Shown piece by piece: positions 1-9,224 of a DNA stretch of 64,000 nt (positions are counted from its first letter, which is position 1; every line of letters begins with the position of its first letter). Origin of the DNA: Fasciola hepatica (Eukaryota; Platyhelminthes; Trematoda; Plagiorchiida; Fasciolidae). The notes below the pieces were generated by a model. The model did no database searches. It saw nothing but the letters and a program-made list of their open reading frames with translations, and had not been told where the DNA came from. A program made the translations under genes and the position numbers. The stretch lies in contig CANUEZ040000168.1 of the NCBI GenBank assembly GCA_948099385.1, positions 9,148,001-9,212,000 of the forward strand, in the 5' to 3' direction.

Positions 1-599
1 GCCCAAACATTTCCGGATTTTGTGATTTTCTTGCTTCTGAATGTTACCACTGAACTGGAAGATAGTTCGATGGATAATGAAGCAATGGAAAATGAGGAGG
101 GGCGGCTAAATGCGAATCTTGACTGTGTCTTGCACTTGGTGTTTCCGGCGAACTGGAAGATAAACCACTGGATAGTGCAAAATGGTTCAGACTACTGGTC
201 TTGACGGCATTTTGCTACTTTTATTGCAGGTAATCTTGAAGATAGGCCGCTGAAAGTTGAGGAGAAGTTTAGGTTTGCGGCAGTCCGTCCAGCCCGAGGG
301 GCACGGAAGATTCCGTCGTGGTAAGTCTGTCAAACGTCACACAGCGAGGTCCTTGAGCCGCGCACTGCGCGCGGCCTTGTTTTTCAGTTCGGTTTTGTTC
401 AGTTTGCACATGACAGGCAGTAACCACAGACAATCAAGCGCCCAAAATTCCTCCAACGTCGTGCACTCTAGTTAAGCACCTACCATTGCGCAGTTTATTT
501 CGACGAACTCCCGCCAAGAATAAATGAAAAACGTGAATCACATCGCTCGTCAACTTCGGGAGACATTATGCATCATGAATCTTAACTGAGACAGTGGGC
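1..599. other. left flank, nothing recognised
   Basis: No reading frame here resembles a family I know. The open frames are short (60-72 codons) and overlap on both strands, as expected for non-coding DNA. It may be the decayed upstream part of the non-LTR relic that becomes recognisable after about 600, but I cannot show this. Confidence 0.3.
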
Positions 600-924
600 A
601 ACATACGAGGACATCATTTATAACACTCCCCGGAAGGACCACGGCGCTGCCCTTCATCCACTTAGTGAACGTGCTCATATTCGCGACTATGGCCCGCTTG
701 AAGAGCTGGGCTTTCTGTGGATCTATCGTTTCACCGGGCAGCCTGTTTCAACTGTTCACTGCCCTGTCGGTAATGAAGTGCCGCCTGGTTATAGACCTAG
801 CTAAAACTTTCACCAGCTTTACATCGCCCCCTGTTCTGAAATCCAAAGTCATTTGGAACAGACTAGCATAGATGGTCATCTGATTACCAGCGAAACATCA
901 GTACGTGACTTGGGCACGTAATAC
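600..924 (+). pseudogene. CR1/Jockey-type non-LTR reverse transcriptase relic, upstream part
   Basis: A decayed stretch of a non-LTR retrotransposon RT, read with frameshifts. The clearest part is the last ~60 bases, which translate to a peptide with ...SVRDLGT followed by a stop codon. It aligns with the ...PLVRDLG... segment of the better preserved RT relic at 49490-51721. Across the gypsy insertion the frame resumes with YSCLLNF, matching YSCSFNF in that relic, so the two pieces were once contiguous. ATAC at 921-924 is one copy of the gypsy target duplication. Not functional: stops and frameshifts throughout. Confidence 0.55.
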
Positions 925-1232
925 TGTAAGGTTGATTAGACCTTACTTCGCGGTTTCCTTAGTAAACGCGTGCTTCGGTCCTTTGTACTGCGTGGACCAC
1001 CTGCACGTTACTCTAACGTGCGGCACTGCACAAATATGTTAACCAGAACAGTATTCTCCACGACCCGTGAGAACGAGAAGGCGATTGGGAGAGATAGTGG
1101 TTAGCGTGTATTTGGGAGCGTGCGTGAGAGCGTGCGCAAGAGCAACGGTCAAATGGCCACCGCGCTTGGCAGTCAGCGTTCAGTTAAACAATAAACGTGG
1201 TAAAAGTATGAACGAAGATGGCAACCGCTACA
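925..1232 (-). repeat. 3' LTR of the gypsy element
   Basis: 308 bp, plus-strand ends TGTAAGG...CGCTACA, matched along its whole length by 6054-6361. Its outer flank is the ATAC target duplication. In element orientation it lies downstream of pol and directly after a purine-rich tract. A GTGCGTGAGAGCGTGCG motif near its middle is shared by both copies. Confidence 0.93.
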
Positions 1233-1246
1233 GGGGCCTCCTCCTA
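1233..1246 (-). promoter_or_regulatory. polypurine tract of the gypsy element
   Basis: Read on the minus strand, TAGGAGGAGGCCCC abuts the TG start of the 3' LTR. A purine run in this place primes plus-strand DNA synthesis in LTR retrotransposons. The last four bases are pyrimidines, so the exact primer 3' end is uncertain. Confidence 0.5.
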
Positions 1247-1805
1247 GAAGTCCGACGGAGTTGGGCTTCGATCGTGATGGTAAGCCGGAATTATTGGTTG
1301 TCCAGGAACTCCTCATAGCTTCTCCGTTATATTGTTGTTGACGTCGAACGACTGCTGATGAGTTTACCGGTGCCTGCACTCTCGAGATCCGATGTGCGTG
1401 GGTCCAACTGTGTTTTGGCGCCCGCGGGTCTCATACGAATGCAAGCCGGAAAATGCCTCGTCAGGTCCATCCAAAAAGGCGTCCAGTTGCCGTCTCCAGT
1501 GCCAGGCTGAACAATCGTCCCGTTGTCCAGTGAGCGGTTGGCTCCTTGAACGTGCACGGGAGTCAGCCAGGCTACGGATGAAGCCAATGTGACTTGTTAG
1601 ATCCGTCTGAGAGAGGGCAAGGTAAACTGGAACAAAATAGCGCCTGAGGGCGCCGGCGGATGTTGGACCGTAATAACAACACACAAACGATGTTCGGTGT
1701 TGTTGTAGTCGCTAGGAGACCAGAAGAAAATGAAATCATAACTACCGATTGTAATTTCACGGGTTTGTTGTTTGGTAAATCCATGGCGAACTTCCCAACT
1801 TATTG
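1247..1805 (-). other. gypsy 3' noncoding region between pol stop and LTR
   Basis: About 560 bp follow the pol stop. Two minus-strand open frames of 106 and 86 codons (1364-1684 and 1327-1587) overlap each other in different frames and resemble nothing I know. I see no signal peptide, membrane segment or envelope-like motif, so I treat the stretch as untranslated. Confidence 0.4.
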
Positions 1806-4800
1806 CTAACAGTCGGTTGTAAAAATCGTCACGAAATCGGCGAAGCGGACGGGATTTCGTAGTTGGCGACCGCGACGGCTACTTCGCGTTGCGGGTACGG
1901 TTGGAGAATCTGATGGACTAGCTGCCGAGTCCTCACTAGGCGTAATTGGGGGTGATTCGAGTGGTAACTCGCTCGATGCAGGTGACTGAGCGACTTGAGT
2001 GGGCGTAAATTGGCCGAGCGGCTTGCACTCAATGACGGCAGGTTTGAGACGATCGATAGATACGGTGTCGTGTCGTCCGTTGATATCTATGACAAATGTT
2101 TTTGCCCTACGTTTTATCACCCGAAACGGGCCAGTGTATGGCGCTTGTAGTGGTGATCGAACGCCATCGACGCGAAGGAATACATGGGTAGCGGTTCCTA
2201 ACGCAGTTGGGACATAACTTGTAGACTGTTGTTCACGCGGCGGACTGGCCTTGAGCACTCGCATGTGCTGCGTAAGGCGCTGAGCATAGTCACCGTAGTC
2301 GAAAGTCACGGTTGGTGAGGGGGCTACCAACTCCCCAGGCAGACGAAGTGTACAGCCATATACTAGTACGGCCGGTGTTGTGTGTAACTCCTCCTTAACG
2401 GTACTACGCAGGCTTAAGAGTGCTAATGGTAGTGTTTCACTCCAAAGGGGGTTACCGTTTGCTCGAAGGGCGGCTTTTAATTGCCGGTGGAAACGCTCAA
2501 CCATACCATTGGCCTGAGGGTGGTAAGCTGTCGTCTTAACGTGTTGGCAACCGAGCGTAGCGAGTAGGCTGCCGAAAGCGCCGTCAAAGTGTGGACCGCG
2601 ATCGGTGGTCACTATTGCCGGGCAACCGAAATGACTAACCCAACCGGTCAGAAAAGCTTTCGCGGCCTCTTCCGAGGTGGGACGAGGGATAGGGATGGCC
2701 TGCGGCCAGCGAGTAAAACGATCCACGCATGTGAGTATGTAAACGTACCCAAGCGAAGGTGGGAGTGGTCCTACGAGGTCGACGTGCACATGATGAAAAC
2801 GTGTTTCAGGTTCTGGGAACCTGGCTAACGCCGCCTTAGTGTGCCTATGAGTCTTAACACGTTGACACTGCAGACAAGCACGAGCCCATTGACGGACATC
2901 TCGTTTGACATTGTGCCAAACAAAACGCTCAGTTATCAGTTTCACCGAGGCAGTCACACCCGGATGAGCCAGATTATGGAGTGTCAGGAACGTAGGATAA
3001 CGGTGGGCAGCAGGAACTACTGGCCTAGGGCGACCTTGCGATACATCGCACACGATGGTATTCTGGGAAGCTGGAATAGGCACTGTGGTTAAACTCAAAG
3101 AACCGTTTTGCCGAAGTCGTTCGATGTCAGGGTCCATAGTTTGAGCCTGTGCCATTGCGTCCAAATTGATGTTAGGCGTTTGTGACAGACTTAGTTGATA
3201 TACGCGCGATAAGGCGTCTGCGACGGGATTAAGTACCCCAGAGACGTGTCGTATGTCCACAGTAAACTGTGAGACAAAGTCTAAGTGGCGAATCTCGCGT
3301 GGTGAGTATCGATCCGAAGCTGACTTCAGTGCGTAAACCAAAGGCTTGTGGTCTGTAAACACCGTGAACGAACGGCCTTCGAGTGCATGTCGAAAATGAC
3401 GGATTCCCAAGTAGATGGCTAATAACTCTCTACCGAACGTGCTGTACCTTGATTCCGCGGGTTGTAGGCGCTTGGAGAAGAATGCTAAAGGTTGCCAAGA
3501 GTCATCTACGAACTGTTGCAGTACTGCTCCAACCGCTGTGTCCGAGGCATCCGTCACTACCGAAATAGGAGCCAAAGGGTCGGGGTGTGTCAGGAGTGCT
3601 GTGTTGGCGACAGCATCTTTGACCAAGGCGAATGCGGCCTGTGCCGTGTCCGGAAACACGAACTTCCGCTTACCTCCGCGCAACAGGTCGGTGAGGGGTT
3701 GCATCATTTCCGCACAGTGAGGAATAAATCGGCGGTAGAAATTCACCAGGCCGGCAAACTGACGCAACTGGCGAAAAGATTGGGGTTCAGGGTAGTCGCG
3801 AATAGCGGAAACTTTATCTGACAGAGGGCGGATACCCGAGGATGAAATAGAATGTCCTATGAACGTGATATCAGACCGGCCTAATTCGCATTTCGCGATA
3901 TTGATCGTAACGCCGTGCTGGCTAAGGCGTTCGAAAAGTGCTCGTAAGTGCGTAGCGTGCTCTTGCTCTGAAGAACTCGCCACCAAAATATCATCCAGGT
4001 ATACGTGGACATTTTCCAAACCACGGGTTGCCTCGTGCATGAACCGTTGAAAGGTCTGGGCTGCATTGCTGAGTCCAAACGGCATTCGCAGAAACTCGAA
4101 CAGCCCGAAAGGTGTAGTGACGGCAGTTTTAGGGATATCGGCCTCTGCTACCGGGAGCTGGTTGTACGCACGAACTAAATCGATACGGCTGAAGATGGAG
4201 CAACCTGATAAAGACGAAGTAAGATCCTGTATATGGGGAATCGGGTATCGGTCCGGGACGGTGACTTTGTTAAGTGCTCTGTAATCACCACAAGGTCGCC
4301 AGTCGCCACTAGCCTTAGGAACCATATGAAGGGGGGAAGCCCAAGGGCTACTAGAAGGGCGTATTATACCTAGTTCTAGCATATGTTCGAATTCGGCCTG
4401 TGCAACACGAAGCTTGTCTGGTGCTAACCGACGCGGCCTACTGAACACTGGGGGTCCCTTAGTGTCGATATGGTGAGTGACACTGGTCGTCACTGCTGGG
4501 AGAGGCCCGGCCTGCCGAAACATGGCTGGGTAGGCGGCGATGAGTTCGCTATAAGGTTGGTGTGCCGGTGGTTGAACGTAAAAGGGCGTGACGTGATTCA
4601 CTCGCGAATTATGACCCGCAACAGCGAAAGTGGTCTGACGATCCACCACTCTGCGGCGCCGTGCATCAACTAACAAGTCAAAGTGCTGCAGGAAGTCAAT
4701 GCCTAGAATTGGGTACGGGACGTCGGCGATGATGAATACCCAACGAAAATTACGCTTTAAACCCAAGTTTAAGGTGAGCGACCGCTGGCCAAACGTTGGG

Positions 4801-5039
4801 ATGGCCGTGCCATTGGCAGCGCGTAGTGTTTGGGCCTGCGGTGTGCTATTGTCGTCTTTCGCTCGGGGGAGGACGCTCACTTCGGCACCGGTATCTACAA
4901 GGAATAGGTTATTTGAAATAATGTCCCTTACGTTCAAAAGACGACTATTGGTGTGATACCCGGCTTCGTGGGTCGCCACCACGGGCCGGGGGTTTAGTTT
5001 CCCTGATGAGCACCGGGAAACGTACACCCTCGTTCGCAT
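1806..5039 (-). CDS. pol: gypsy Pol polyprotein (protease-RT-RNase H-integrase)
   Basis: 1077 residues from the first in-frame ATG, though it is probably made by -1 frameshifting from gag at about 4997-5003. Domains in order: aspartic protease with LVDTGAEVS (D49-G51); reverse transcriptase with the [12 protein letters not shown] region and active site YLDD at 347-350; RNase H with VTDASD at about 495-500 and FTDHKPL at about 561; integrase zinc-binding region (HPGV...H...CLQCQ, about 692-727); integrase catalytic core with D754, D813 and E848; GPF motif at 970-972; a proline/serine-rich tail. No stop or frameshift interrupts it. The gap between D813 and E848 is 34 residues, one fewer than the usual 35. 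It copies element RNA into DNA in cytoplasmic particles and inserts it in the genome. Confidence 0.93.
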   Translation of the reverse strand: MRTRVYVSRCSSGKLNPRPVVATHEAGYHTNSRLLNVRDIISNNLFLVDTGAEVSVLPRAKDDNSTPQAQTLRAANGTAIPTFGQRSLTLNLGLKRNFRWVFIIADVPYPILGIDFLQHFDLLVDARRRRVVDRQTTFAVAGHNSRVNHVTPFYVQPPAHQPYSELIAAYPAMFRQAGPLPAVTTSVTHHIDTKGPPVFSRPRRLAPDKLRVAQAEFEHMLELGIIRPSSSPWASPLHMVPKASGDWRPCGDYRALNKVTVPDRYPIPHIQDLTSSLSGCSIFSRIDLVRAYNQLPVAEADIPKTAVTTPFGLFEFLRMPFGLSNAAQTFQRFMHEATRGLENVHVYLDDILVASSSEQEHATHLRALFERLSQHGVTINIAKCELGRSDITFIGHSISSSGIRPLSDKVSAIRDYPEPQSFRQLRQFAGLVNFYRRFIPHCAEMMQPLTDLLRGGKRKFVFPDTAQAAFALVKDAVANTALLTHPDPLAPISVVTDASDTAVGAVLQQFVDDSWQPLAFFSKRLQPAESRYSTFGRELLAIYLGIRHFRHALEGRSFTVFTDHKPLVYALKSASDRYSPREIRHLDFVSQFTVDIRHVSGVLNPVADALSRVYQLSLSQTPNINLDAMAQAQTMDPDIERLRQNGSLSLTTVPIPASQNTIVCDVSQGRPRPVVPAAHRYPTFLTLHNLAHPGVTASVKLITERFVWHNVKRDVRQWARACLQCQRVKTHRHTKAALARFPEPETRFHHVHVDLVGPLPPSLGYVYILTCVDRFTRWPQAIPIPRPTSEEAAKAFLTGWVSHFGCPAIVTTDRGPHFDGAFGSLLATLGCQHVKTTAYHPQANGMVERFHRQLKAALRANGNPLWSETLPLALLSLRSTVKEELHTTPAVLVYGCTLRLPGELVAPSPTVTFDYGDYAQRLTQHMRVLKASPPREQQSTSYVPTALGTATHVFLRVDGVRSPLQAPYTGPFRVIKRRAKTFVIDINGRHDTVSIDRLKPAVIECKPLGQFTPTQVAQSPASSELPLESPPITPSEDSAASPSDSPTVPATRSSRRGRQLRNPVRFADFVTIFTTDC

Positions 5040-5794
5040 CGTTTGGCTCCCTCACCGAAGCGACTGTGGTATTTACAATATCCTTCTTTTGAAGAACCGA
5101 CGAAACGGCGTCGCAATGACGGACTATGGAGCCTAGGTGAGCGTGCGCGGTGCCGCTCCTGTGACCCACTTCTAACTGCTAGGCGCTGCAGGCTCGCGTC
5201 AATTCTAGACAAAACTGACGCGAGATCGTTAGATGTGGGCAAGGCAGGCACCGTTGCGACGGACGGCTTGGTTACTCCAGCTACAGCGGGGTTGTATCGT
5301 GACATAATGTCATCAGCTATCGCTGCAGTTTCCTCTAGCGAGCATTTGCGTGTGGCACTTAGTAAAACTGGAATGTTATGCGGCAAACGCTGCAGCCAAA
5401 GTTCCCTCAAGAGCGGGTCCTCACCTATTGTCGGTCCTCTCAAGCGCTGCATCTCACGCAGCAGTTCGGAGGGCTTCCTACTTCCAAGCTCAACGTTTTG
5501 AAGTTGTTGCATACGTTGGTCTTGCGTTGGGGTCGTGCGGGCAATGACAGCCTCCTTTAAAGCCTCATAGCTTCGGGAAGAGATTATTACGTCCCTTACT
5601 TGCATTGTGACTTCTGACGGGAGGCGGCCTGCTACCCACCTGAAACGGCTGGCGTCGCTGGTTATACGGCAGTTTTCGAATTCTAACTCAACCAGCGTGA
5701 ACCAGAGTTCTGGATCAGCAGGTGTGAATGCCGGTATGTGCAGCGTGATCGCCCCAACGGTGGGGTCTGAGCAGGATTTCCGTTCGGCAGACAT
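4994..5794 (-). CDS. gag: gypsy Gag with CHCC zinc finger
   Basis: 266 residues from an ATG at 5792-5794. The N-terminal half has the CsRn1-clade signature: a pro-rich start, then [14 protein letters not shown] and a run of helices with [13 protein letters not shown]. Near the C-terminus [15 protein letters not shown]3-C gives a C-x2-H-x9-C-x3-C finger in place of the usual CCHC. Gag builds the particle and packages the RNA. The stop (4994-4996) lies directly after the slippery heptamer, and pol overlaps it in the -1 frame. The 5' leader from the LTR is about 260 bp. Confidence 0.92.
   Translation of the reverse strand: MSAERKSCSDPTVGAITLHIPAFTPADPELWFTLVELEFENCRITSDASRFRWVAGRLPSEVTMQVRDVIISSRSYEALKEAVIARTTPTQDQRMQQLQNVELGSRKPSELLREMQRLRGPTIGEDPLLRELWLQRLPHNIPVLLSATRKCSLEETAAIADDIMSRYNPAVAGVTKPSVATVPALPTSNDLASVLSRIDASLQRLAVRSGSQERHRARSPRLHSPSLRRRFVGSSKEGYCKYHSRFGEGAKRCERGCTFPGAHQGN
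4997..5003 (-). promoter_or_regulatory. GGGAAAC slippery heptamer for -1 frameshift gag to pol
   Basis: On the minus strand the gag frame reads CAG GGA AAC TAA. GGGAAAC fits the X XXY YYZ rule for -1 slippage and is a heptamer known from retroviral gag-pro junctions. Slipping back one base continues as GGG AAA CTA AAC, straight into the frame of the protease. The zero-frame stop follows the heptamer immediately. I did not identify a downstream pseudoknot with confidence, though the following CCCCCGGCCCGTGG is GC-rich. Confidence 0.75.
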
Positions 5795-6032
5795 AGCGAT
5801 TACTTTATGGAATACCGACGGGAAAAGAAATCAACGACCAATGGGGCACTATAGTCTTCGCGAAAAAAAAAATCACGACAAATTAGACACACAAAATATG
5901 TTTGGACGAAAAAAAAATTATTTGGTAAACCAACCGAAAAAAAAATCAAGATAGGGAAACAATAAAACACACAAAAACGTACGCAGACGGGACCTTGAAC
6001 GGTAGAAAACAAGGAAACTCACGTGACCTGAG

Positions 6033-6051
6033 GATCACGTCGGGCTCACCA
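6033..6051 (-). promoter_or_regulatory. primer binding site, tRNA-Trp type
   Basis: Two bases inside the 5' LTR the minus strand reads TGGTGAGCCCGACGTGATC. This is complementary, with one internal mismatch and possibly one at its end, to the 3' end of metazoan tRNA-Trp as I recall it. tRNA-Trp priming is typical of CsRn1-clade elements. Confidence 0.75.
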
Positions 6052-6053
6052 AT

Positions 6054-6361
6054 TGTAAGGTTGATTAGACCTTACTTCGCGGTTTCCTTAGTAAACGCGT
6101 GCTTCGGTCCTTTGTACTGCGTGGACCACCTGCACGTTACTCTAACGTGCGGCACTGCACAAATATGTTAACCAGAACAGTATTCTCCACGACCCGTGAG
6201 AACGAGAAGGCGATTGGGAGAGATAGTGGTTAGCGTGTATTTGGGAGCGTGCGTGAGAGCGTGCGCAAGAGCAACGGTCAAATGGCCACCGCGCTTGGCA
6301 GTCAGCGTTCAGTTAAACAATAAACGTGGTAAAAGTATGAACGAAGATGGCAACCGCTACA
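6054..6361 (-). repeat. 5' LTR of the gypsy element
   Basis: 308-bp partner of 925-1232, with no difference seen in a base-by-base reading. It should hold the element promoter and the RNA start; I could not place a TATA box with confidence. ATAC at 6362-6365 is the second copy of the target duplication. Confidence 0.93.
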
Positions 6362-6880
6362 ATACTCCTGTTTGCTCAACTTCTTAAACAAACGGACACC
6401 CAAATGTTTTAGTCCTGCAGGTTGATAGGAATGGTTCACTAAACGTTCCGTTTGCATGAAAGTGAACTCAGTGTCTATACAGCCTACTTTGGACCACTGC
6501 TGGAGTATAGTGCAATGGTTCGCTCTAACATTTGCGCGTGACGCGATTGATATAGAAAATGTTCAGCTCATCTTCACTAAGCAAATAGTCGGCTATTCTC
6601 CTGGTCTCAACTGTAAACAGCGATGTGGCCTGCTGCAACTCAAACCTCCTCAACTCCAAAGGATGTAGAACAACTTGTTCTTTTTCCACTCACTATTACA
6701 ATACAGATCCAACAAAGCTTCCCCTGTGGTACCGGGCTCATTAAACTTCAGGTATTTCTTTACGACAGAGCAGCCATTCGGTCATTGCACCATCCTCCAG
6801 AATCAGCCCAAGGCCTTACTCCTTTATTGGTAAATATTCAAAAATGTGTAATAAGCCTTCACCTTATGTTAGAGCAATAG
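6362..6880 (+). pseudogene. CR1/Jockey-type RT relic, downstream part
   Basis: Continuation of the relic at 600-924 beyond the gypsy insertion. It starts in frame with YSCLLNF, and further on the frame gives GPLLEYSAMVRSNIC (about 6490) and LIFTKQIVGYSPGLNCKQRC (about 6569-6628). These match the RPLLEY... and RTFTKRLLG...YRQRCELLQIEP region of the non-LTR relic at 32486-33427. This is the C-terminal end of ORF2, after the RT fingers and palm. Several frameshifts and stops make it non-functional. Confidence 0.6.
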
Positions 6881-7566
6881 GCCAAGCACCAAGAGCTAAA
6901 GAGGAGTTGAGCAAATTCCTTGAGGAAACGACTCTGGTATCGAGCAATGATCGTCACTCTTCGGAGGAGCGAGCGTACGAAGTTCGCTCGGGTTCCTGAC
7001 ACGCGGTTCTGAGTCACGGGCCAGAAGACCTACGCACCACACAAACTACCGCAGATCTGCCAGCCGTACTTCATTCAAGCCTTACTTATTTTTCGTGTAC
7101 AACCTTTTGTTTCACCTAGTCATATATTTCATTAAGATAAAATCTACCTAAAATTACAACTATAGCCCTAGGCCTACAGCTTCTTTCTCGCTCGTCTAAT
7201 TTACTCAGTTCTTTGTTGAAGGAAGCTAAGTCTGAATTTTTTACAAGGAGTGGCTCATCGAGGTAATTCCACCTCCAGTTGTGACTATACCTGTGCTGTT
7301 TCCATTTACTACACTCCGGCTGGTTTGGTTCCACGTCCTCATGCAGAATTTTGTGTTATATTCTACAGAGTGGCTACTCCTATTCCACTCTCAGCCTTGT
7401 CCCTGAATCTCGAAGCTTTTGCATCTCCAAAGTTTCGCCCTTCAGTTTTTCCCTCCTACGTGTCAAACCTCAGCACAGTGGTAATAAGCTTACTCATCGA
7501 CTGTCATTCAGGTCCATTCGTACTTTCTTTTATGTACCAATATTCCACTTAGACAACATTAATTCA
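6881..7566. other. unassigned stretch
   Basis: No recognisable gene. The first part may be the decayed C-terminal end of the RT relic. Open frames of 72-100 codons on both strands overlap and show no known motif. The G+C content is lower than in the gypsy element. Confidence 0.3.
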
Positions 7567-8164
7567 ACAAGGCAAATATACCACTAGACTTATAGCGTCC
7601 TCCCTGCCCGCCCCGTGTACTGGGTTCTCCGATGGAGGAATCTCGGGCCCAATTCTAATTTCTTATCCACATTACACTATGTTTGCTTCACTCGGTCCCA
7701 ACTGGTTTCTTCCCTCTTCTCAATTCGTTTTGGCAATTCAACCCAGAATCCCATTCGGGCGACCACCATTCATTACCAAGTCATCTTTTTCTTTCTCCAG
7801 TTTTCACAATTTTTTGAATTCCCGTCTTATGTCAATCGCTCGTAGCTCGCATTTTTTCAGAACTAGTTCCAATTTCTAAATACCAGATGTTTCTTTTTGC
7901 CGTTGACCGTTGAGCCCCAGCTGGGAGCATCCCAGGGTGCATTCTATTTTATTTTTCCAGACAACCACTGACGTGTATCTTCCCTTTGATGGCTCTGAAT
8001 GACCCACTGATAATACCGACGAAATATCTGGTGCACATCGGGCGTGCAGGATGCCTACAATGATATGCGAGTGCAGCTGGGTTGGCAGATTGCACCTCCT
8101 ATTAACAAGAATGGTTTTCAGGTTGGATGTCAAGCGCACGGTCAGTCCCACCCCCCGGAACCGG
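7567..8164 (+). repeat. dispersed 600-bp repeat, copy 1 (outside the mirrored part)
   Basis: Nearly identical to 26210-26806, from CACTAGACTTATAGCGTCC to CGCACGGTCAGTCCCAC. It holds two splice-acceptor-like pyrimidine tracts ending in CCAG (at about 7800 and 7960). After the second comes an open frame whose SGVQDAYNDMRVQLGW peptide is related to SGVQAVCNDVRAQLGG in the repeats at 19837-20160 and 33758-34165. Its downstream end abuts the 3' tail of a minus-strand non-LTR element. Function unknown. Confidence 0.7.
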
Positions 8165-8560
8165 TTATGATAATAATATTAGTTTATTTCGGAGGCGCTC
8201 GAAGCATGCTTTTCGCATGATCAAGGTTTTACAAGCGACAAAACTGACAGACAAAACGCTCGAAAAATTGAGAAATACGTAACGTAGAGGTAGGTATGAA
8301 AAAATAGAGAAGAAATGAGAAGGTGATAAATGTATGCGCACCAGGGAGTAATGAAGGGAGTTAAAGTGAACTCGGAAAAGGACTCCAACATGGGCCCGGC
8401 AAATTTTGAAGGTCGAGGACGGATGGAGCAGATGGCTGAGCCAAGTGGGGGAAAACGGAGCCTGGGAGTTTTACATGAGGAGGACTGAAAATCGTTGCGA
8501 GAACCGATGAGGAAAAAAGGAAGAAAAGAAGAAAAGAACAAAATTTGAGCTGTACGGCTG
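8165..8560 (-). repeat. 3' tail of a CR1-like non-LTR element
   Basis: On the minus strand this ends ...GCATGCTTCGAGCGCCTCCGAAATAAAC followed by a short ATT-rich tail. The same ending, GCATGCCTCGGACACCTCCGAAATAAACC plus (ATT)n, occurs at 24790-24856, and a variant with an (AT)n tail occurs at 53180-53250. The upstream bases (...GTTTTGTCTGT...CTTGTAAA) are also alike. I read it as the 3' untranslated end of a truncated element; no RT frame remains here. Confidence 0.5.
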
Positions 8561-9224
8561 GGGACTAGATAGCCATGAACTATGCTTCATTGCAATAAAC
8601 GGACGGGGTCAATTTGAAATCAGGGGGCTGGCAATGCGAGACACAGAGAGTGAGTCAGATGGCATCAATACTGCGCAAGGATCGATATAGGGTAAGTTTG
8701 AGGCACCGTTATTGAAAATAGATGCATATCATGAGGGGCGGTGGCATGGTGGCAGAAGAACTGGCCGGCAAAGAACTGGAGGAGCAGGAGGAAATATATG
8801 GATACAGAAATATATGTATATATATAGCAGAGCAGGAGCAAATAGCAGTGAAGAGACCGGACACAGAAGTAACAGTGGTTGGACGAGACAGGTGGGGTTG
8901 GGTCAAACGGTGCGGAATTAACTTGGATAAACATTGATGAATTGTTTTAAGACAGGTAGGCATAGCGGATCAACGGCAAAAGAGAACCAACTTTGGAAAC
9001 GCAGAAGAGATGGCTTGGGCAGAAGTTGATAAGCGAGGGACTACAAAAGAAATGATCGACGAACACAGGTAAGAGTGAATCTGACATTGTGATTATTGCA
9101 GGTGTGACATGTGGAAGTACCAATTGAATACTGATTAGGAGCCGACAGGGGCGAAGTGGGTGGGAAAAAACATATTTCGGGCTTGGGAAGAGTAGAATGG
9201 ATAGGGCAAGAGTGACATCATGCA
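8561..9224. other. unassigned repeat-like stretch with one intron-like segment
   Basis: No protein family recognised. It contains a small TA-rich run (about 8810-8826) and the 33-nt intron-like segment at 9069-9101. The flanks of that segment resemble 38860-38940, so this is probably another copy of a dispersed unit. Confidence 0.3.
9069..9101 (+). other. 33-nt intron-like segment, copy 1
   Basis: CAG|GTAAGAGTGA...GATTATTGCAG|GTGTGACATG has a consensus donor and an acceptor 33 nt apart. The same layout with the same length and about three-quarters identity occurs at 38881-38913. Flatworm genes often have introns this short. No exon frame on either side could be assigned. Confidence 0.4.

Larger units (their letters stand above)
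925..6361 (-). mobile_element. complete Ty3/gypsy LTR retrotransposon, CsRn1/Boudicca-like
   Basis: A full-length element of 5437 bp on the minus strand. Two LTRs of 308 bp begin TG and end CA and look identical base for base, so the insertion is recent. ATAC flanks it on both sides (921-924 and 6362-6365), a 4-bp target site duplication. From 5' to 3' on the minus strand: LTR, tRNA-Trp-like primer site, gag with a CHCC finger, overlapping pol (protease, RT, RNase H, integrase with GPF motif), purine-rich tract, LTR. The CHCC Gag finger and tRNA-Trp priming are marks of the CsRn1 clade of trematodes and insects. It sits inside an older RT relic. Both reading frames are open, so it may be mobile. 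Confidence 0.93.

Noticed and set aside
1351..1390. CTGATGAG resembling a hammerhead ribozyme core
   Set aside because: No GAAA follows the would-be stem II and no flanking stems I and III pair.
1364..1684. Possible third ORF (envelope-like) after gypsy pol
   Set aside because: No signal peptide, membrane segment or cysteine pattern, and two overlapping frames of similar length make chance likely.
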